Assembly (NCBI RefSeq): GCF_029223865.1
Contig: NZ_CP119520.1
Span: 3,658,001 to 3,722,000, forward strand
Direction: 5' to 3'
DNA: 64,000 nt
DNA from: Telluria mixta
GTDB lineage: Bacteria > Pseudomonadota > Gammaproteobacteria > Burkholderiales > Burkholderiaceae_D
Part shown: positions 45,069 through 54,372 of the stretch, piece by piece
How the letters are laid out: each line of letters opens with the position of its first letter
How positions within the stretch are numbered: the stretch's first letter is position 1
Translations under genes and position numbers: made by a program
Notes under the pieces: model-generated
Databases searched by the model: none
The model's input: only the letters and a program-made list of their open reading frames with translations
Told to the model about the DNA's origin: nothing

Positions 45069-45914
45069 TCAGAAGTGGTATTCGGCGCGGACCATCGGCG
45101 TTTTCGCGGTGGCGCCCGGTGCGACGCTTTCCGGGTTGCCGAACTTGTTCTTCCAGTACTGGTATTCGAGGCCGACCTTCAGCGTGTTCTTCGCCGCGCC
45201 GATGGCCGGGCTCAGGTCGTACATGACCTGCATGTCGACGTTGATCTCGACGGCCGTCGGGCCGCCGAACTCGTTGCGGCCCTTGGTGCCGATGTAGTTG
45301 GCGAAGCCCTCGAACGACAGCGGCACGCCCAGCGTGAACGGGATTCCCCACGCGGCCGTCAACATCGCGTGCGTCTTGTACGTGTAGCGCGGGGTGGAGA
45401 TGCTCGTGAAGCCGTTGAACGGCGCATTGCTCTCGCGCAGGGCGAGCAGGCTGACGTCGAGGAAGCCCGGGACGTCGAACATCAGGGTCGGGCCCAGCAC
45501 CAGCATGCGCTTCTTGGAGTTGTAGCCGGCGTCCGTCTTGCTGTTGACGTCGAAGCCGCCGGTCACGCCGACGCCGCGCACCGGACCGAAGGCCAGGTTC
45601 GCGCCCGTCACCTTGCCCAGGTCGAGCGTGTGGCGGTACAGCGCATAGGCTTCGTGCGCGCCGCTCGATGCGCCCACGGCGGACGGATCGTGCGAGTCGG
45701 AGAGCAGGAAGTCGACGCTGAAGAAGTTCTTGCCGTACTTGTAGCCGCTGACGTTGGAGAAGTTGATGACGTGCTTGTTGATGTCCTCGCCGTTGTACGG
45801 TTCGGAGAACTTGGTGCCGTAGCGCCAGCTGAGCGACGTGTCGCTCCAGTCGGCGGCGTGGGCGGCGGTGGTGCAGAAGGCGGCGAGAAGGGCGAAACAG
45901 GCGGACGTCTTCAT
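45069..45914 (-). CDS. Tsx-like nucleoside-specific outer-membrane channel
   Basis: 281 residues with a signal peptide (ACFALLAAFCTTAAHA), mature start ADWSDTSLSWRYGTKFSEP and a 12-strand-type beta-barrel ending in VRAEYHF with terminal Phe. The N-terminal W-x-Y-x-T-x-F pattern and size match Tsx-like channels. It would admit nucleosides to the periplasm for the BMP-type binding protein encoded next. An inverted repeat lies 37-72 bases upstream. Confidence 0.88.
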   Translation of the reverse strand: MKTSACFALLAAFCTTAAHAADWSDTSLSWRYGTKFSEPYNGEDINKHVINFSNVSGYKYGKNFFSVDFLLSDSHDPSAVGASSGAHEAYALYRHTLDLGKVTGANLAFGPVRGVGVTGGFDVNSKTDAGYNSKKRMLVLGPTLMFDVPGFLDVSLLALRESNAPFNGFTSISTPRYTYKTHAMLTAAWGIPFTLGVPLSFEGFANYIGTKGRNEFGGPTAVEINVDMQVMYDLSPAIGAAKNTLKVGLEYQYWKNKFGNPESVAPGATAKTPMVRAEYHF

Positions 45915-45950
45915 TCGGTTTCCTTGTTATGGTGGGGTGGGGCTATTACA

Positions 45951-45986
45951 GATTGCATCCGATCACGAACGGGATTGGGTGCAATC
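45951..45986. promoter_or_regulatory. Inverted repeat upstream of the Tsx-like gene
   Basis: GATTGCATCC at 45951-45960 and GGGTGCAATC at 45977-45986 are complementary over 9 of 10 positions. It sits in the 109-bp gap between the GntR regulator stop and the Tsx start; it may be an operator or an RNA hairpin. Confidence 0.4.
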
Positions 45987-46023
45987 CCGATCTCATCCTT
46001 ATGCAAGTAGCGGGCCAGGCCGC

Positions 46024-46734
46024 TCAACGCTCGCCCAGCGCTTCCGCGAGGTTGACCTTGCGGTCCTGTTCGTCCAGGTGCAGGCGCGCCTCGATGTCGA
46101 GCAGGTGGTGTTCGATCAGGTCGACGGCCTTGTCGGTGTCGCCCCGTTCGATCAGCGCGAGCAGGTCGTGGTGGTCGTGGTTGCCGCACATGGGCACACC
46201 GGGGTTTTCGTACAGCGCGATGATCAGCGAGCAGCGCGACACCAGCTCCGCCATGAAGCGCTGCAGCACGGCGTTCCCTGCCAGCTCCGCCAGCAGCAGG
46301 TGGAACTCGCCGCCCAGGCGGATCCACGCGGCGCGGTCGGCGCCATGGCGTGCCGCTTCCTCGGCCTCGATGGCGGTGCGGATCGCACCCAGCGACGCCG
46401 GCGTCGCGCGCCGTACGACCAGCGGCACGATCTCGCGCTCGAGCGCGCGCCGCGCGGCGAACACGTCGCGCGCCTCCTTCGGCGTGGGCGACGCCACGAC
46501 GGCGCCGCGGTTCGGGCGCAGTTCGATGATGTGGTCGTGCGCGAGGCGCTGCAGGGCCTTGCGCACGGTGGTGCGGCTCACGTCGTACAGCGCGCAGAAG
46601 TCCGCTTCGCCCAGGCGGGTGCCGGGCGGCAGGCGGTGGCTCATCACGGCGTTGACGACGGCGCGGTAGATGCGCTCGTCGACGGCCGTGAGTCCGCGCT
46701 TGCGGGCCGGTGTGGAAGGGGCGGCGTGAGTCAT
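46024..46734 (-). CDS. GntR-family (FadR subfamily) transcriptional regulator
   Basis: 236 residues. N-terminal winged helix-turn-helix (LGEADFCALYDVSRTTVRKALQRLAHD) and a C-terminal FCD domain with metal-ligand residues (FHLLLAELAGN, CGNHDHHDLL and LIEHHL). ATG 46734 was chosen because GGAG lies six bases upstream; the in-frame ATG at 46746 has no ribosome site. It stands between the two arms of the nucleoside-uptake locus and very likely binds the palindromes at 46870-46949 to control both. Confidence 0.9.
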   Translation of the reverse strand: MTHAAPSTPARKRGLTAVDERIYRAVVNAVMSHRLPPGTRLGEADFCALYDVSRTTVRKALQRLAHDHIIELRPNRGAVVASPTPKEARDVFAARRALEREIVPLVVRRATPASLGAIRTAIEAEEAARHGADRAAWIRLGGEFHLLLAELAGNAVLQRFMAELVSRCSLIIALYENPGVPMCGNHDHHDLLALIERGDTDKAVDLIEHHLLDIEARLHLDEQDRKVNLAEALGER

Positions 46735-46869
46735 GCTTGTCTCCATATCAGGGATGCGATTGGCGACATATAAAGCAGGAATCGTGCACACGCGCGTCCG
46801 TACGCATCCGCCGCACCGGCGGCAGGCGCGTGCCCGGTTTCGGTGAGGCGATGAGCCGCGGCGGTGCGG

Positions 46870-46881
46870 TTTGTATACAAA
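46870..46881. promoter_or_regulatory. GntR-type operator palindrome 1
   Basis: TTTGTATACAAA, a perfect 12-bp palindrome in the divergent promoter region between the GntR gene and the ABC ATPase gene. Its centre is 69 bases from that of the second copy. Confidence 0.72.
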
Positions 46882-46919
46882 TCGTGCGCCATGGGCCCGA
46901 AGGGCGGTGGGCACGCAAC

Positions 46920-46948
46920 TTGCAAACGACAACCACGTTTTGTATACA
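46920..46948 (+). promoter_or_regulatory. Promoter of the nucleoside ABC transporter operon
   Basis: TTGCAA (46920-46925) and TATACA (46943-46948) are separated by exactly 17 bases, a good sigma-70 promoter. The -10 hexamer lies inside the second operator palindrome, so repressor binding would block it. The leader before ATG 46964 would be very short. Confidence 0.6.
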
Positions 46949-46949
46949 A
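46940..46949. promoter_or_regulatory. GntR-type operator palindrome 2
   Basis: TTGTATACAA, an exact repeat of the 10-bp core of operator 1, overlapping the -10 element of the transporter promoter and 14 bases before the ATPase start. Confidence 0.72.
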
Positions 46950-46963
46950 CGATTGGAGTCAGA

Positions 46964-48517
46964 ATGAGCGATCCCCACGAACGAAACGAGCCGCGCCTGC
47001 GGCTCCTCGGGATCTCGAAGATCTACCCGTCCGTCGTGGCCAACGCGGACGTGAACCTGACGGTCATGCCCGGCGAGATCCACGCCGTGCTGGGCGAGAA
47101 CGGGGCCGGCAAGAGCACCCTCATGAAGATGATCTACGGCGTCACGAAGCCGGACGCCGGCGAGATCATGTGGGAGGGCCGGCAGGTACGCATCGATTCG
47201 CCGTCGGCCGCGCGCCGCCTCGGCATCGGCATGGTGTTCCAGCATTTCGCGCTGTTCGAGACCCTGACGGTCGCCGAGAACATCGCGCTTGCGCTGGACG
47301 AGAAGACGACGCCTCGGCTGCTTGCGCCGCGCATCCGCGCAGTCTCCGAACAATACGGCCTGCCGCTCGACCCGGACCGGCTCGTGCACAGCATGTCGGT
47401 CGGCGAGCGCCAGCGCGTGGAGATCGTGCGCTGCCTGCTGCAGTCGCCGCGTCTCCTGATCATGGACGAACCGACGTCGGTGCTCACGCCGGACGCCGTG
47501 CAGACGCTGTTCGTGTCGCTGCGCCGCCTGCGCGACGAAGGCGTCAGCATCCTCTACATCAGCCACAAGCTCGATGAGATCCAGGCCCTGTGCGACCGCG
47601 CCACTGTGCTGCGCGCGGGCCGTGTGGCCGGTACCGCCGTCCCGCGCGAGGAAACGGCGCACTCGCTGGCCGAACTGATGATCGGCGGCGACCTGCCCAC
47701 TTGCACCCTGGCCCCGCGCGCGCCGGGCGAGGTCGCGCTGGCACTGGCCGCGCTCGACCTGCCGAGTGCGGACCCGTTCGGCACCACCTTGCGCGGTATC
47801 TCCCTCGACGTGCGCGCCGGCGAGATCGTCGGCCTGGCCGGCGTCTCCGGCAACGGCCAGCAGGAGCTTCTAAAGGCCATCTCGGGCGAGCGGCCGGCGC
47901 CCGTCGCCGCGTCGATCCGGCTGCTGGGCCACGACGCCGGCCGCCTGGATGCCGCCGCGCGCCGCCGGCTGGGGCTCGGCTTTGTACCGGAAGAGAGATT
48001 GGGCCGTGGCGCCGTGCCCGCGCTGTCGCTGGCCGACAATGCGCTGCTGACCGGCTACCTGAATCCGGACGCCGGCATGGCGACGGGCGGCGTGATCCGG
48101 CGCAGCGCCGTGCGCGCGTTCGCCGCCGCCGTCATCGAGCGCTTCAAGGTCAAGTGCGGCGGCCCGTCGTCCGCGGCCGCGAGCCTCTCGGGCGGCAACC
48201 TGCAGAAATTCATCGTCGGGCGCGAAATCCGCCTGGCACCCAGGGTGATGGTCGTCGCCCAGCCCACGTGGGGCGTCGACGTCGGCGCCGCCATGCTGAT
48301 CCGCCAGGCGATCATCGACCTGCGCGACGCGGGTGTGGCCGTCCTTGTCGTGTCGGAAGAACTCGACGAACTGTTCATGATGTGCGACCGCATCGCCGTG
48401 CTGGCGAAGGGCCGCCTGTCGCCCGCCGTTGCTACCAGCGCCACCACCGTCGATCGGATCGGCCGCTGGATGGGCGGCGATTTCGCTGTTGAAGGAGAGT
48501 CCCATGTCCCGGCTTGA
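46964..48517 (+). CDS. Nucleoside ABC transporter double-NBD ATPase
   Basis: 517 residues with two ATPase domains of the RbsA/YufO type: Walker A GENGAGKST in the first, SVGERQRVEIVRCLL and LLIMDEPTSVL; the second has the degenerate VSGNGQQEL P-loop seen in this family and LSGGNLQKFIVGREI. It powers BMP-type nucleoside import with the next two permeases. ATG 46964 lies just after the operator; its 3' end overlaps the first permease gene by 14 bases. Confidence 0.94.
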   Translation: MSDPHERNEPRLRLLGISKIYPSVVANADVNLTVMPGEIHAVLGENGAGKSTLMKMIYGVTKPDAGEIMWEGRQVRIDSPSAARRLGIGMVFQHFALFETLTVAENIALALDEKTTPRLLAPRIRAVSEQYGLPLDPDRLVHSMSVGERQRVEIVRCLLQSPRLLIMDEPTSVLTPDAVQTLFVSLRRLRDEGVSILYISHKLDEIQALCDRATVLRAGRVAGTAVPREETAHSLAELMIGGDLPTCTLAPRAPGEVALALAALDLPSADPFGTTLRGISLDVRAGEIVGLAGVSGNGQQELLKAISGERPAPVAASIRLLGHDAGRLDAAARRRLGLGFVPEERLGRGAVPALSLADNALLTGYLNPDAGMATGGVIRRSAVRAFAAAVIERFKVKCGGPSSAAASLSGGNLQKFIVGREIRLAPRVMVVAQPTWGVDVGAAMLIRQAIIDLRDAGVAVLVVSEELDELFMMCDRIAVLAKGRLSPAVATSATTVDRIGRWMGGDFAVEGESHVPA

Positions 48518-49601
48518 AGCCCGTCCCGAACCATCGCGCGCGATGATGCTGTCGTCGCCGCTCATTGCCGCCGCCGCGATGCTCGTCTCGGGCTCGCTGC
48601 TGTTCCTGTTCCTCGGCCAGGCGCCGCTGCATGCGTTCTACGTGTACTTCGTCCAACCGCTCACGTCGTGGTACGGCATCGGCGAACTGCTGCTCAAGGC
48701 CACTCCCTTGACCCTGTGCGGCGTGGGCCTCGCCATCGGCTTTCGCGCCAACGTCCACAACATCGGCGCGGACGGCCAGCTGACGATGGGGGCCGTGGCC
48801 GCCGGCTGCGTCGCGCTGTACTTCGACGGTGCCGAGGGCCCGTGGCTGCTGCCGCTGATGGTCCTCGCCGGCGCCGTAGGCGGTGCCGCGTGGGCGGCCG
48901 TGCCCGCGCTGCTGCGCACGCGCTTCAATACGAGCGAGATCCTCGTGTCGCTGATGCTCGTGTACGTCGCGTACCTGTTCCTCGGCTATCTCGTGCACGG
49001 CCCCGTGCGCGATCCGGCCGGCTACAACTTCCCGCAATCGAAGATGTTCGGCGACGCCGCCATGCTGCCGCTGCTGAAGGAAGGCCTGCGCGTGAACGCG
49101 GCGTTCCTGCTGTCGCTCGTGGCCGTGGCGGGCGCGTGGTTCTTTTGCCGCCACAGCTTCGCGGGCTACCGCATGCAGGTGTCGGGCATGGCGCCGGCCG
49201 CCGCGCTGTATGCCGGGTTTTCCGAACCGAAGAACGTGTGGATCGCGTTCCTGGCGAGCGGCGCGCTGGCCGGCGTGGCGGGCGTGGGCGAGGTGGCGGG
49301 GCCGCTGGGCCAGCTGCAGGCCTCGGTGTCGCCCGGCTACGGCTTCGCCGCCATCATCGTCGCCTACGTCGGGCGCCTGCATCCGGTCGGCGTACTGCTG
49401 GCGGGCCTGCTGATGTCGCTGCTGTATATCGGCGGCGAGACGGCGCAGATCGAGCTCCAGCTGCCGTCCGCCATCACCGGCCTGTTCCAGGGCCTGCTGC
49501 TGTTCTACCTGCTGGCGGCCGACCTGTTCATCCATTACCGCATCAAGCCCCGCACGCCCGCGCTGGTGGCCGTGCCCGTCGTCGCGAAGGAGACTGCATG
49601 A
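48504..49601 (+). CDS. Nucleoside ABC transporter permease 1
   Basis: 365 residues, BPD_transp_2 family (RbsC/YufP type). About nine to ten helices, with the conserved cytoplasmic segment NVHNIGADGQLTMGA and ALLRTRFNTSEILVSLMLVYVA. GAAGGAGAG precedes the ATG, which lies inside the end of the ATPase gene. It pairs with the next permease; the stop overlaps that start (ATGA). Confidence 0.94.
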   Translation: MSRLEARPEPSRAMMLSSPLIAAAAMLVSGSLLFLFLGQAPLHAFYVYFVQPLTSWYGIGELLLKATPLTLCGVGLAIGFRANVHNIGADGQLTMGAVAAGCVALYFDGAEGPWLLPLMVLAGAVGGAAWAAVPALLRTRFNTSEILVSLMLVYVAYLFLGYLVHGPVRDPAGYNFPQSKMFGDAAMLPLLKEGLRVNAAFLLSLVAVAGAWFFCRHSFAGYRMQVSGMAPAAALYAGFSEPKNVWIAFLASGALAGVAGVGEVAGPLGQLQASVSPGYGFAAIIVAYVGRLHPVGVLLAGLLMSLLYIGGETAQIELQLPSAITGLFQGLLLFYLLAADLFIHYRIKPRTPALVAVPVVAKETA

Positions 49602-50521
49602 ATTCCGAATACCTCGTCGCCTTCCTCGCCAGCACGGCGGGCGCCGCGACCCCACTCGTCCTCGCTTCGACGGGCGAGCTCGTGGCCGAGCGTTCCGGCG
49701 TCCTCAACCTGGGCCTGGAAGGCATCATGCTCGTGGGCGCCGTGGCCGGCTTTTCCGTCACGCTGCACACGGGTTCCGCCGGCCTGGGCCTGGCCGCCGC
49801 GCTGCTCGCCGGCATGGCGATGGCGCTGCTGTTCGGCGTGCTCGTGCTCACCTTGCAGACGAACCAGGTCGCGACGGGCCTCGCGCTGACGCTGTTCGGC
49901 ATCGGCCTCTCGGCGTTTGTCGGGCGCGACCTCGTCGGCCAGACCGTGGCGCCGCTGCCTCGACTGCACCTGCCCGTGCTGTCCGACCTGCCGTTCGTCG
50001 GGCCGCTGCTGTTCTCGTTCGATGCGATGGTCTACGCATCGCTGGCGCTCGTGCTGCTCACGGGCTGGATGCTGGCGCGCACGCGCCTGGGCCTGCTGAT
50101 CCGCGCCGTCGGCGAGGCGCCGCACAGCGCCCATGCGATCGGCATGCCGGTGGTGAAGCTGCGCTACGCGACCGTGCTGGCCGGCGGGGCGCTGGCGGGA
50201 CTCGGCGGCGCCTACCTGTCGCTGGCGCTGACGCCGATGTGGGTCGAAGGCATGACGGCCGGCCGCGGCTGGATCGCACTGGCCCAGGTCGTGTTCGCGA
50301 CGTGGAAGCCGCGCGGGCTGTTGCTCGGGGCTTATCTGTTCGGCGGCGTGACGGTGCTGCAATTCCACGGCCAGGGCCTCGGCGTCCCGATCCCGTCCGA
50401 GTTCCTGTCGATGCTGCCCTACCTGGCCACGATCGTCGTCCTCGTCGTCATCTGCCGCGATCCGCGCACGATCCTGCTGAACAAGCCGGTATCGCTGGGC
50501 CAGAACTTCAAGGCCGACTAG
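49598..50521 (+). CDS. Nucleoside ABC transporter permease 2
   Basis: 307 residues of the same permease family (YufQ type): [25 protein letters not shown] is the N-terminal signature, and [17 protein letters not shown] the coupling loop. Eight or more hydrophobic helices. Last gene of the transporter operon; the 68-base gap to the next gene has no obvious terminator. Confidence 0.94.
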   Translation: MNSEYLVAFLASTAGAATPLVLASTGELVAERSGVLNLGLEGIMLVGAVAGFSVTLHTGSAGLGLAAALLAGMAMALLFGVLVLTLQTNQVATGLALTLFGIGLSAFVGRDLVGQTVAPLPRLHLPVLSDLPFVGPLLFSFDAMVYASLALVLLTGWMLARTRLGLLIRAVGEAPHSAHAIGMPVVKLRYATVLAGGALAGLGGAYLSLALTPMWVEGMTAGRGWIALAQVVFATWKPRGLLLGAYLFGGVTVLQFHGQGLGVPIPSEFLSMLPYLATIVVLVVICRDPRTILLNKPVSLGQNFKAD

Positions 50522-50589
50522 CCAACGGCGCGCCGCGATTTTCCAGGGCAGGCAAGAATGGCGGTTGCCATCATTGAGGAGAAGCGGAC

Positions 50590-51678
50590 ATGCAAAGAAG
50601 CGCACTCGTCGTGGGCGCCAGCGGCATCGGCGGCCATGCCACGGCACGGGAACTGCTGGCCCACGGCTGGACCGTGTACGGTCTTGCGCGCCGTCCACCC
50701 GCCGACCTGCCGGGCCTGATCCCCGTGCCGGCCGACCTGATGGATACGGAGCGGCTCGGGGAAGCGCTGGCAACCGCGTTCGGCGGAGGTGACAATTCGG
50801 GCCCGACCCACGTATTCATCACGACGTGGATGCGGCAGGACAGCGAGGCGGAAAACATCCGCGTCAACGCCGTCCTCGTGCGCAACCTGCTGGATGCGCT
50901 GAGCAGCCGCAAGACGCTGCGTCACGTGGCCCTCGTGACGGGCCTGAAGCATTATCTCGGCCCGTTCGAGGCGTATGCCAGTTCGCGCACCTTGCCCGAC
51001 ACGCCGCTGCGCGAATCCCAGCCGCGCCTGCCGCTCGACAATTTTTATTACGCGCAAGAGGACGAAGTCTACGCGGCGGCCGCGCGCGACCGTTTTACCT
51101 GGACCGTGCACCGGCCGCACACGGTCATCGGCATGGCGGTCGGCAATGCGATGAACCTGGGCACGACCCTGGCCGTGTACGCGTCGATCTGCAAGGAAAC
51201 GGGCCGGCCGTTCCGCTTCCCCGGCTCGCGGGCGCAATGGGAAGGCCTGTCCGACGTGACCGACGCGCGCATGCTCGCGCAGCAGTTACGCTGGGCCGCC
51301 GATCACGACGCCGCGCGCAACGAAGCCTTCAACATCACGAATGGCGATTATTTCCGCTGGAGCTGGCTGTGGCGCCGGCTGGCCGCATGGTTCGGCGTGC
51401 AGGCGGCCGGCTTCGAAGGCGAGACGCGGCCTTTGGAAGCCGAGATGGCCAACGACCACGCCGTCTGGCGCGAGATCGCGACGCGCCACAAGCTCGTCGA
51501 GGCGGACCTGAACCGGCTCGTGTCGCCGTGGCACACGGACCTCGATCTCGGCCGTCCCATCGAAGTGATGACGGACATGGCGAACAGCCGCCGGCTCGGC
51601 TTCGCGGCGTGGCAGTCGACCGAGGATTCGTTCTACGACCTGTTTGCCGAGTTGCGGGCGCGGATGCTCATTCCCTGA
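50590..51678 (+). CDS. PRISE-type SDR reductase
   Basis: 362 residues. NADPH-binding start [19 protein letters not shown] and the catalytic motif NFYYAQED at residues 151-158, the signature of PRISE enzymes (progesterone 5-beta-reductase/iridoid synthase-like), which reduce activated C=C bonds of enones. A catalytic Lys lies in [13 protein letters not shown]. Bacterial substrates are mostly unknown. It follows the nucleoside operon by 68 bases with a GAGGAG site, but probably has an unrelated role. Confidence 0.9.
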   Translation: MQRSALVVGASGIGGHATARELLAHGWTVYGLARRPPADLPGLIPVPADLMDTERLGEALATAFGGGDNSGPTHVFITTWMRQDSEAENIRVNAVLVRNLLDALSSRKTLRHVALVTGLKHYLGPFEAYASSRTLPDTPLRESQPRLPLDNFYYAQEDEVYAAAARDRFTWTVHRPHTVIGMAVGNAMNLGTTLAVYASICKETGRPFRFPGSRAQWEGLSDVTDARMLAQQLRWAADHDAARNEAFNITNGDYFRWSWLWRRLAAWFGVQAAGFEGETRPLEAEMANDHAVWREIATRHKLVEADLNRLVSPWHTDLDLGRPIEVMTDMANSRRLGFAAWQSTEDSFYDLFAELRARMLIP

Positions 51679-51727
51679 TGGTGGGCCAGCGCACGGACCG
51701 CCAGGTTTGTCTATGCTTGAATGAGGC

Positions 51728-54262
51728 ATGCGCGATCCATTAACGAAGACAGGCCACGTGCGCGTCCGCGGTGCGCGCGAGCACAACCTGAAGAACGTCG
51801 ACCTCGACATCCCGCGCGACGCGCTCGTCGTGTTCACGGGCGTGTCCGGCTCGGGCAAGTCGTCGCTCGCGTTCGGCACGCTGTACGCGGAAGCGCAGCG
51901 GCGCTACCTGGAATCCGTGTCGCCGTACGCGCGCCGGCTGTTCCACCAGATGCCCGTGCCGGAAGTGGACGACATCGACGGCCTGCCGCCCGCCGTCGCC
52001 CTGCAGCAGCAGCGGGGCACGCCGACCACGCGCTCGTCCGTCGGCAGCGTGTCGACCCTGTCGAACTCCCTGCGCATGCTGTATTCGCGTGCCGGCGATT
52101 ACCCGCCCGGCCAGGAGCTGCTGTACGCCGAATCGTTTTCCCCGAACACGGCCGAAGGCGCATGCCCGCAGTGCTCGGGCCTGGGCCGCGTGTACGACGC
52201 GACCGAGCAGTCGATGGTGCCGGACGACAGCCTTACCATCCGCGAGCGCGCCGTCGCCGCGTGGCCGCCCGCGTGGCATGGCCAGAACCTGCGCGACATC
52301 CTCGTCACGATGGGCTACGACGTCGACACCCCGTGGCGGGATTTGCCGAAGAAGGACCGCGACTGGATCCTGTACACGGACGAGACGCCCACCGTGCCCG
52401 TGTACGCGGGCCTCACGCCCGAGGAAACGCGCCGCGCCCTGAAGCGCAAGGAGACGCCCAGCTACCAGGGCACGTTCAGCGGCGCGCGCCGCTATGTGCT
52501 GCAGACGTTCGCGAACACGGAAAGCGCGTCGATGAAAAAGCGCGTGATGCGCTACATGGTGAGCAAGGAATGCCCGCTGTGCCAGGGCCGCCGCCTGCGC
52601 CAGGAAGCGTTATCGGTGACATTTGCCGGCATGGACATCATGACCCTGTCGCGCGTTCCGCTCGAACGGCTCGCGGCGCTGCTGCGGCCCTACGCGGAGG
52701 GCACGGCGCCCAAGGGCAAGGCGCGTGCCGATAAACATCCCGAGCAGCTGATCGTCACGCAGCGCATCGCGGCGGACCTGTGCGCGCGGCTCGACACGAT
52801 GCTCGCGCTGGGCCTGGGCTACCTCGCGCTGGAGCGCAGCACGCCGACCCTGTCGCCGGGCGAGCTGCAGCGCCTGCGCCTGGCCACGCAGGTGCGATCG
52901 AACCTGTTCGGCGTCGTGTACGTGCTGGACGAGCCGTCGGCCGGCCTGCACCCGGCCGACACGGAAGCGCTGCTGGACGCGCTCGCGCGCCTGAAGGCGG
53001 CCGGTAATTCGCTGTTCGTCGTCGAGCACGCGCTCGATGTGATCCGGCACGCGGACTGGATCGTCGATGTCGGCCCGCAGGCGGGCGAGAAGGGCGGGCA
53101 GATTTTATATAGCGGCCCACCCGACGGCCTGCGCGACGTGGCGGGCTCGCACACGCGGCGTTACCTGTTCACCGATGCGCAGGACGCCGTGCGCCCGCCG
53201 GAGCGGACCCCGCGCGAGCCGGCCGGCTGGCTGCGGCTGGAAGGCGTCACGCGCAACAACCTGCACGACCTGGCCGTCTGCTTCCCGCTCGGCGTGATGA
53301 CGGGCGTGACGGGCGTCTCCGGCTCCGGCAAGTCGACGCTCGTGAGCCAGGTGCTCGTCGACCTCGTCGGCGCGGCGCTGGGCCAGGGTGGGGCCGACGA
53401 GGAGACCGAGGAAGGCATGGACCTGGAGCGCGAGGCCGACATTCCGACCGTCGGCCACATCGCGGGACCCATGCACGGCATCCGCCGCCTCGTGCGCGTG
53501 GACCAGAAGCCGATCGGCCGCACGCCGCGGTCGAACCTCGCCACGTACACGGGCCTGTTCGACCAGGTGCGCAAGCTGTTCGCGGCGACGCCGGCCGCGA
53601 AGAAGCGCCGCTATGACGCGGGACGGTTCTCGTTCAACGTGGCCAAGGGCCGTTGCGAGCATTGCGCGGGCGAGGGCTTCGTCATGGTCGAGCTGTTGTT
53701 CCTGCCGAGCGTGTACGCGCCTTGCCCCACGTGCGGTGGCGCGCGCTACAACGCCGACACGCTGGCGATCCGCTACAACGACCGCAACATCGCGGACGTG
53801 CTGGGCATGACGGTCGACGAGGCGCACGCGTTCTTCGCGGACGAAGAAGCCGTCGCGCGGCCGCTGTCGGTGCTGCGCGAAGTCGGGCTCGGTTATCTGC
53901 GGCTGGGGCAAAGTGCGACGGAGCTCTCGGGCGGCGAGGCGCAGCGCATCAAGCTGGCGACGGAACTGCAGCGTGCCGGCCGCGGCGGGACACTCTATGT
54001 ATTGGACGAGCCGACGACGGGCCTGCACCCGCTCGACGCCGACCGCCTGCTGGCCCAGCTCGACCGTCTCGTCGAGGCGGGCAACACCGTGATCATGGTC
54101 GAGCACACGATGCGCGTGGTGGCCGCGTGCGACTGGATGATCGACATCGGTCCGGGCGCAGGCGAGGCCGGCGGCAAGGTGATGGCGGAGGGACCGCCGG
54201 CGCAAGTCGCCAAGGCCAGGGGGAGCCGCACGGCGCCGTATCTTCGGCGATTCCTGTCGTAA
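51728..54262 (+). CDS. Class II UvrA-like excinuclease ATPase (UvrA2)
   Basis: 844 residues, about 100 shorter than housekeeping UvrA because the UvrB-binding region is missing. Two ABC ATPase modules: [23 protein letters not shown] in the first and [10 protein letters not shown] in the second, signatures [12 protein letters not shown] and [12 protein letters not shown]. Zinc-module cysteines: [20 protein letters not shown] and CPTCGG. UvrA2 proteins are linked to drug or DNA-damage tolerance rather than core excision repair. It lies 49 bases after the PRISE gene. Confidence 0.93.
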   Translation: MRDPLTKTGHVRVRGAREHNLKNVDLDIPRDALVVFTGVSGSGKSSLAFGTLYAEAQRRYLESVSPYARRLFHQMPVPEVDDIDGLPPAVALQQQRGTPTTRSSVGSVSTLSNSLRMLYSRAGDYPPGQELLYAESFSPNTAEGACPQCSGLGRVYDATEQSMVPDDSLTIRERAVAAWPPAWHGQNLRDILVTMGYDVDTPWRDLPKKDRDWILYTDETPTVPVYAGLTPEETRRALKRKETPSYQGTFSGARRYVLQTFANTESASMKKRVMRYMVSKECPLCQGRRLRQEALSVTFAGMDIMTLSRVPLERLAALLRPYAEGTAPKGKARADKHPEQLIVTQRIAADLCARLDTMLALGLGYLALERSTPTLSPGELQRLRLATQVRSNLFGVVYVLDEPSAGLHPADTEALLDALARLKAAGNSLFVVEHALDVIRHADWIVDVGPQAGEKGGQILYSGPPDGLRDVAGSHTRRYLFTDAQDAVRPPERTPREPAGWLRLEGVTRNNLHDLAVCFPLGVMTGVTGVSGSGKSTLVSQVLVDLVGAALGQGGADEETEEGMDLEREADIPTVGHIAGPMHGIRRLVRVDQKPIGRTPRSNLATYTGLFDQVRKLFAATPAAKKRRYDAGRFSFNVAKGRCEHCAGEGFVMVELLFLPSVYAPCPTCGGARYNADTLAIRYNDRNIADVLGMTVDEAHAFFADEEAVARPLSVLREVGLGYLRLGQSATELSGGEAQRIKLATELQRAGRGGTLYVLDEPTTGLHPLDADRLLAQLDRLVEAGNTVIMVEHTMRVVAACDWMIDIGPGAGEAGGKVMAEGPPAQVAKARGSRTAPYLRRFLS

Positions 54263-54372
54263 ATACGTCGCAACGTCTTCGACTTGATAAAAAGTCACGT
54301 TCAAGCGAACGCCTCTGTTCCTTTGCTTGCGTTACACTTGGGATATTTTTTTCACAAGAGTAACCACACAGC

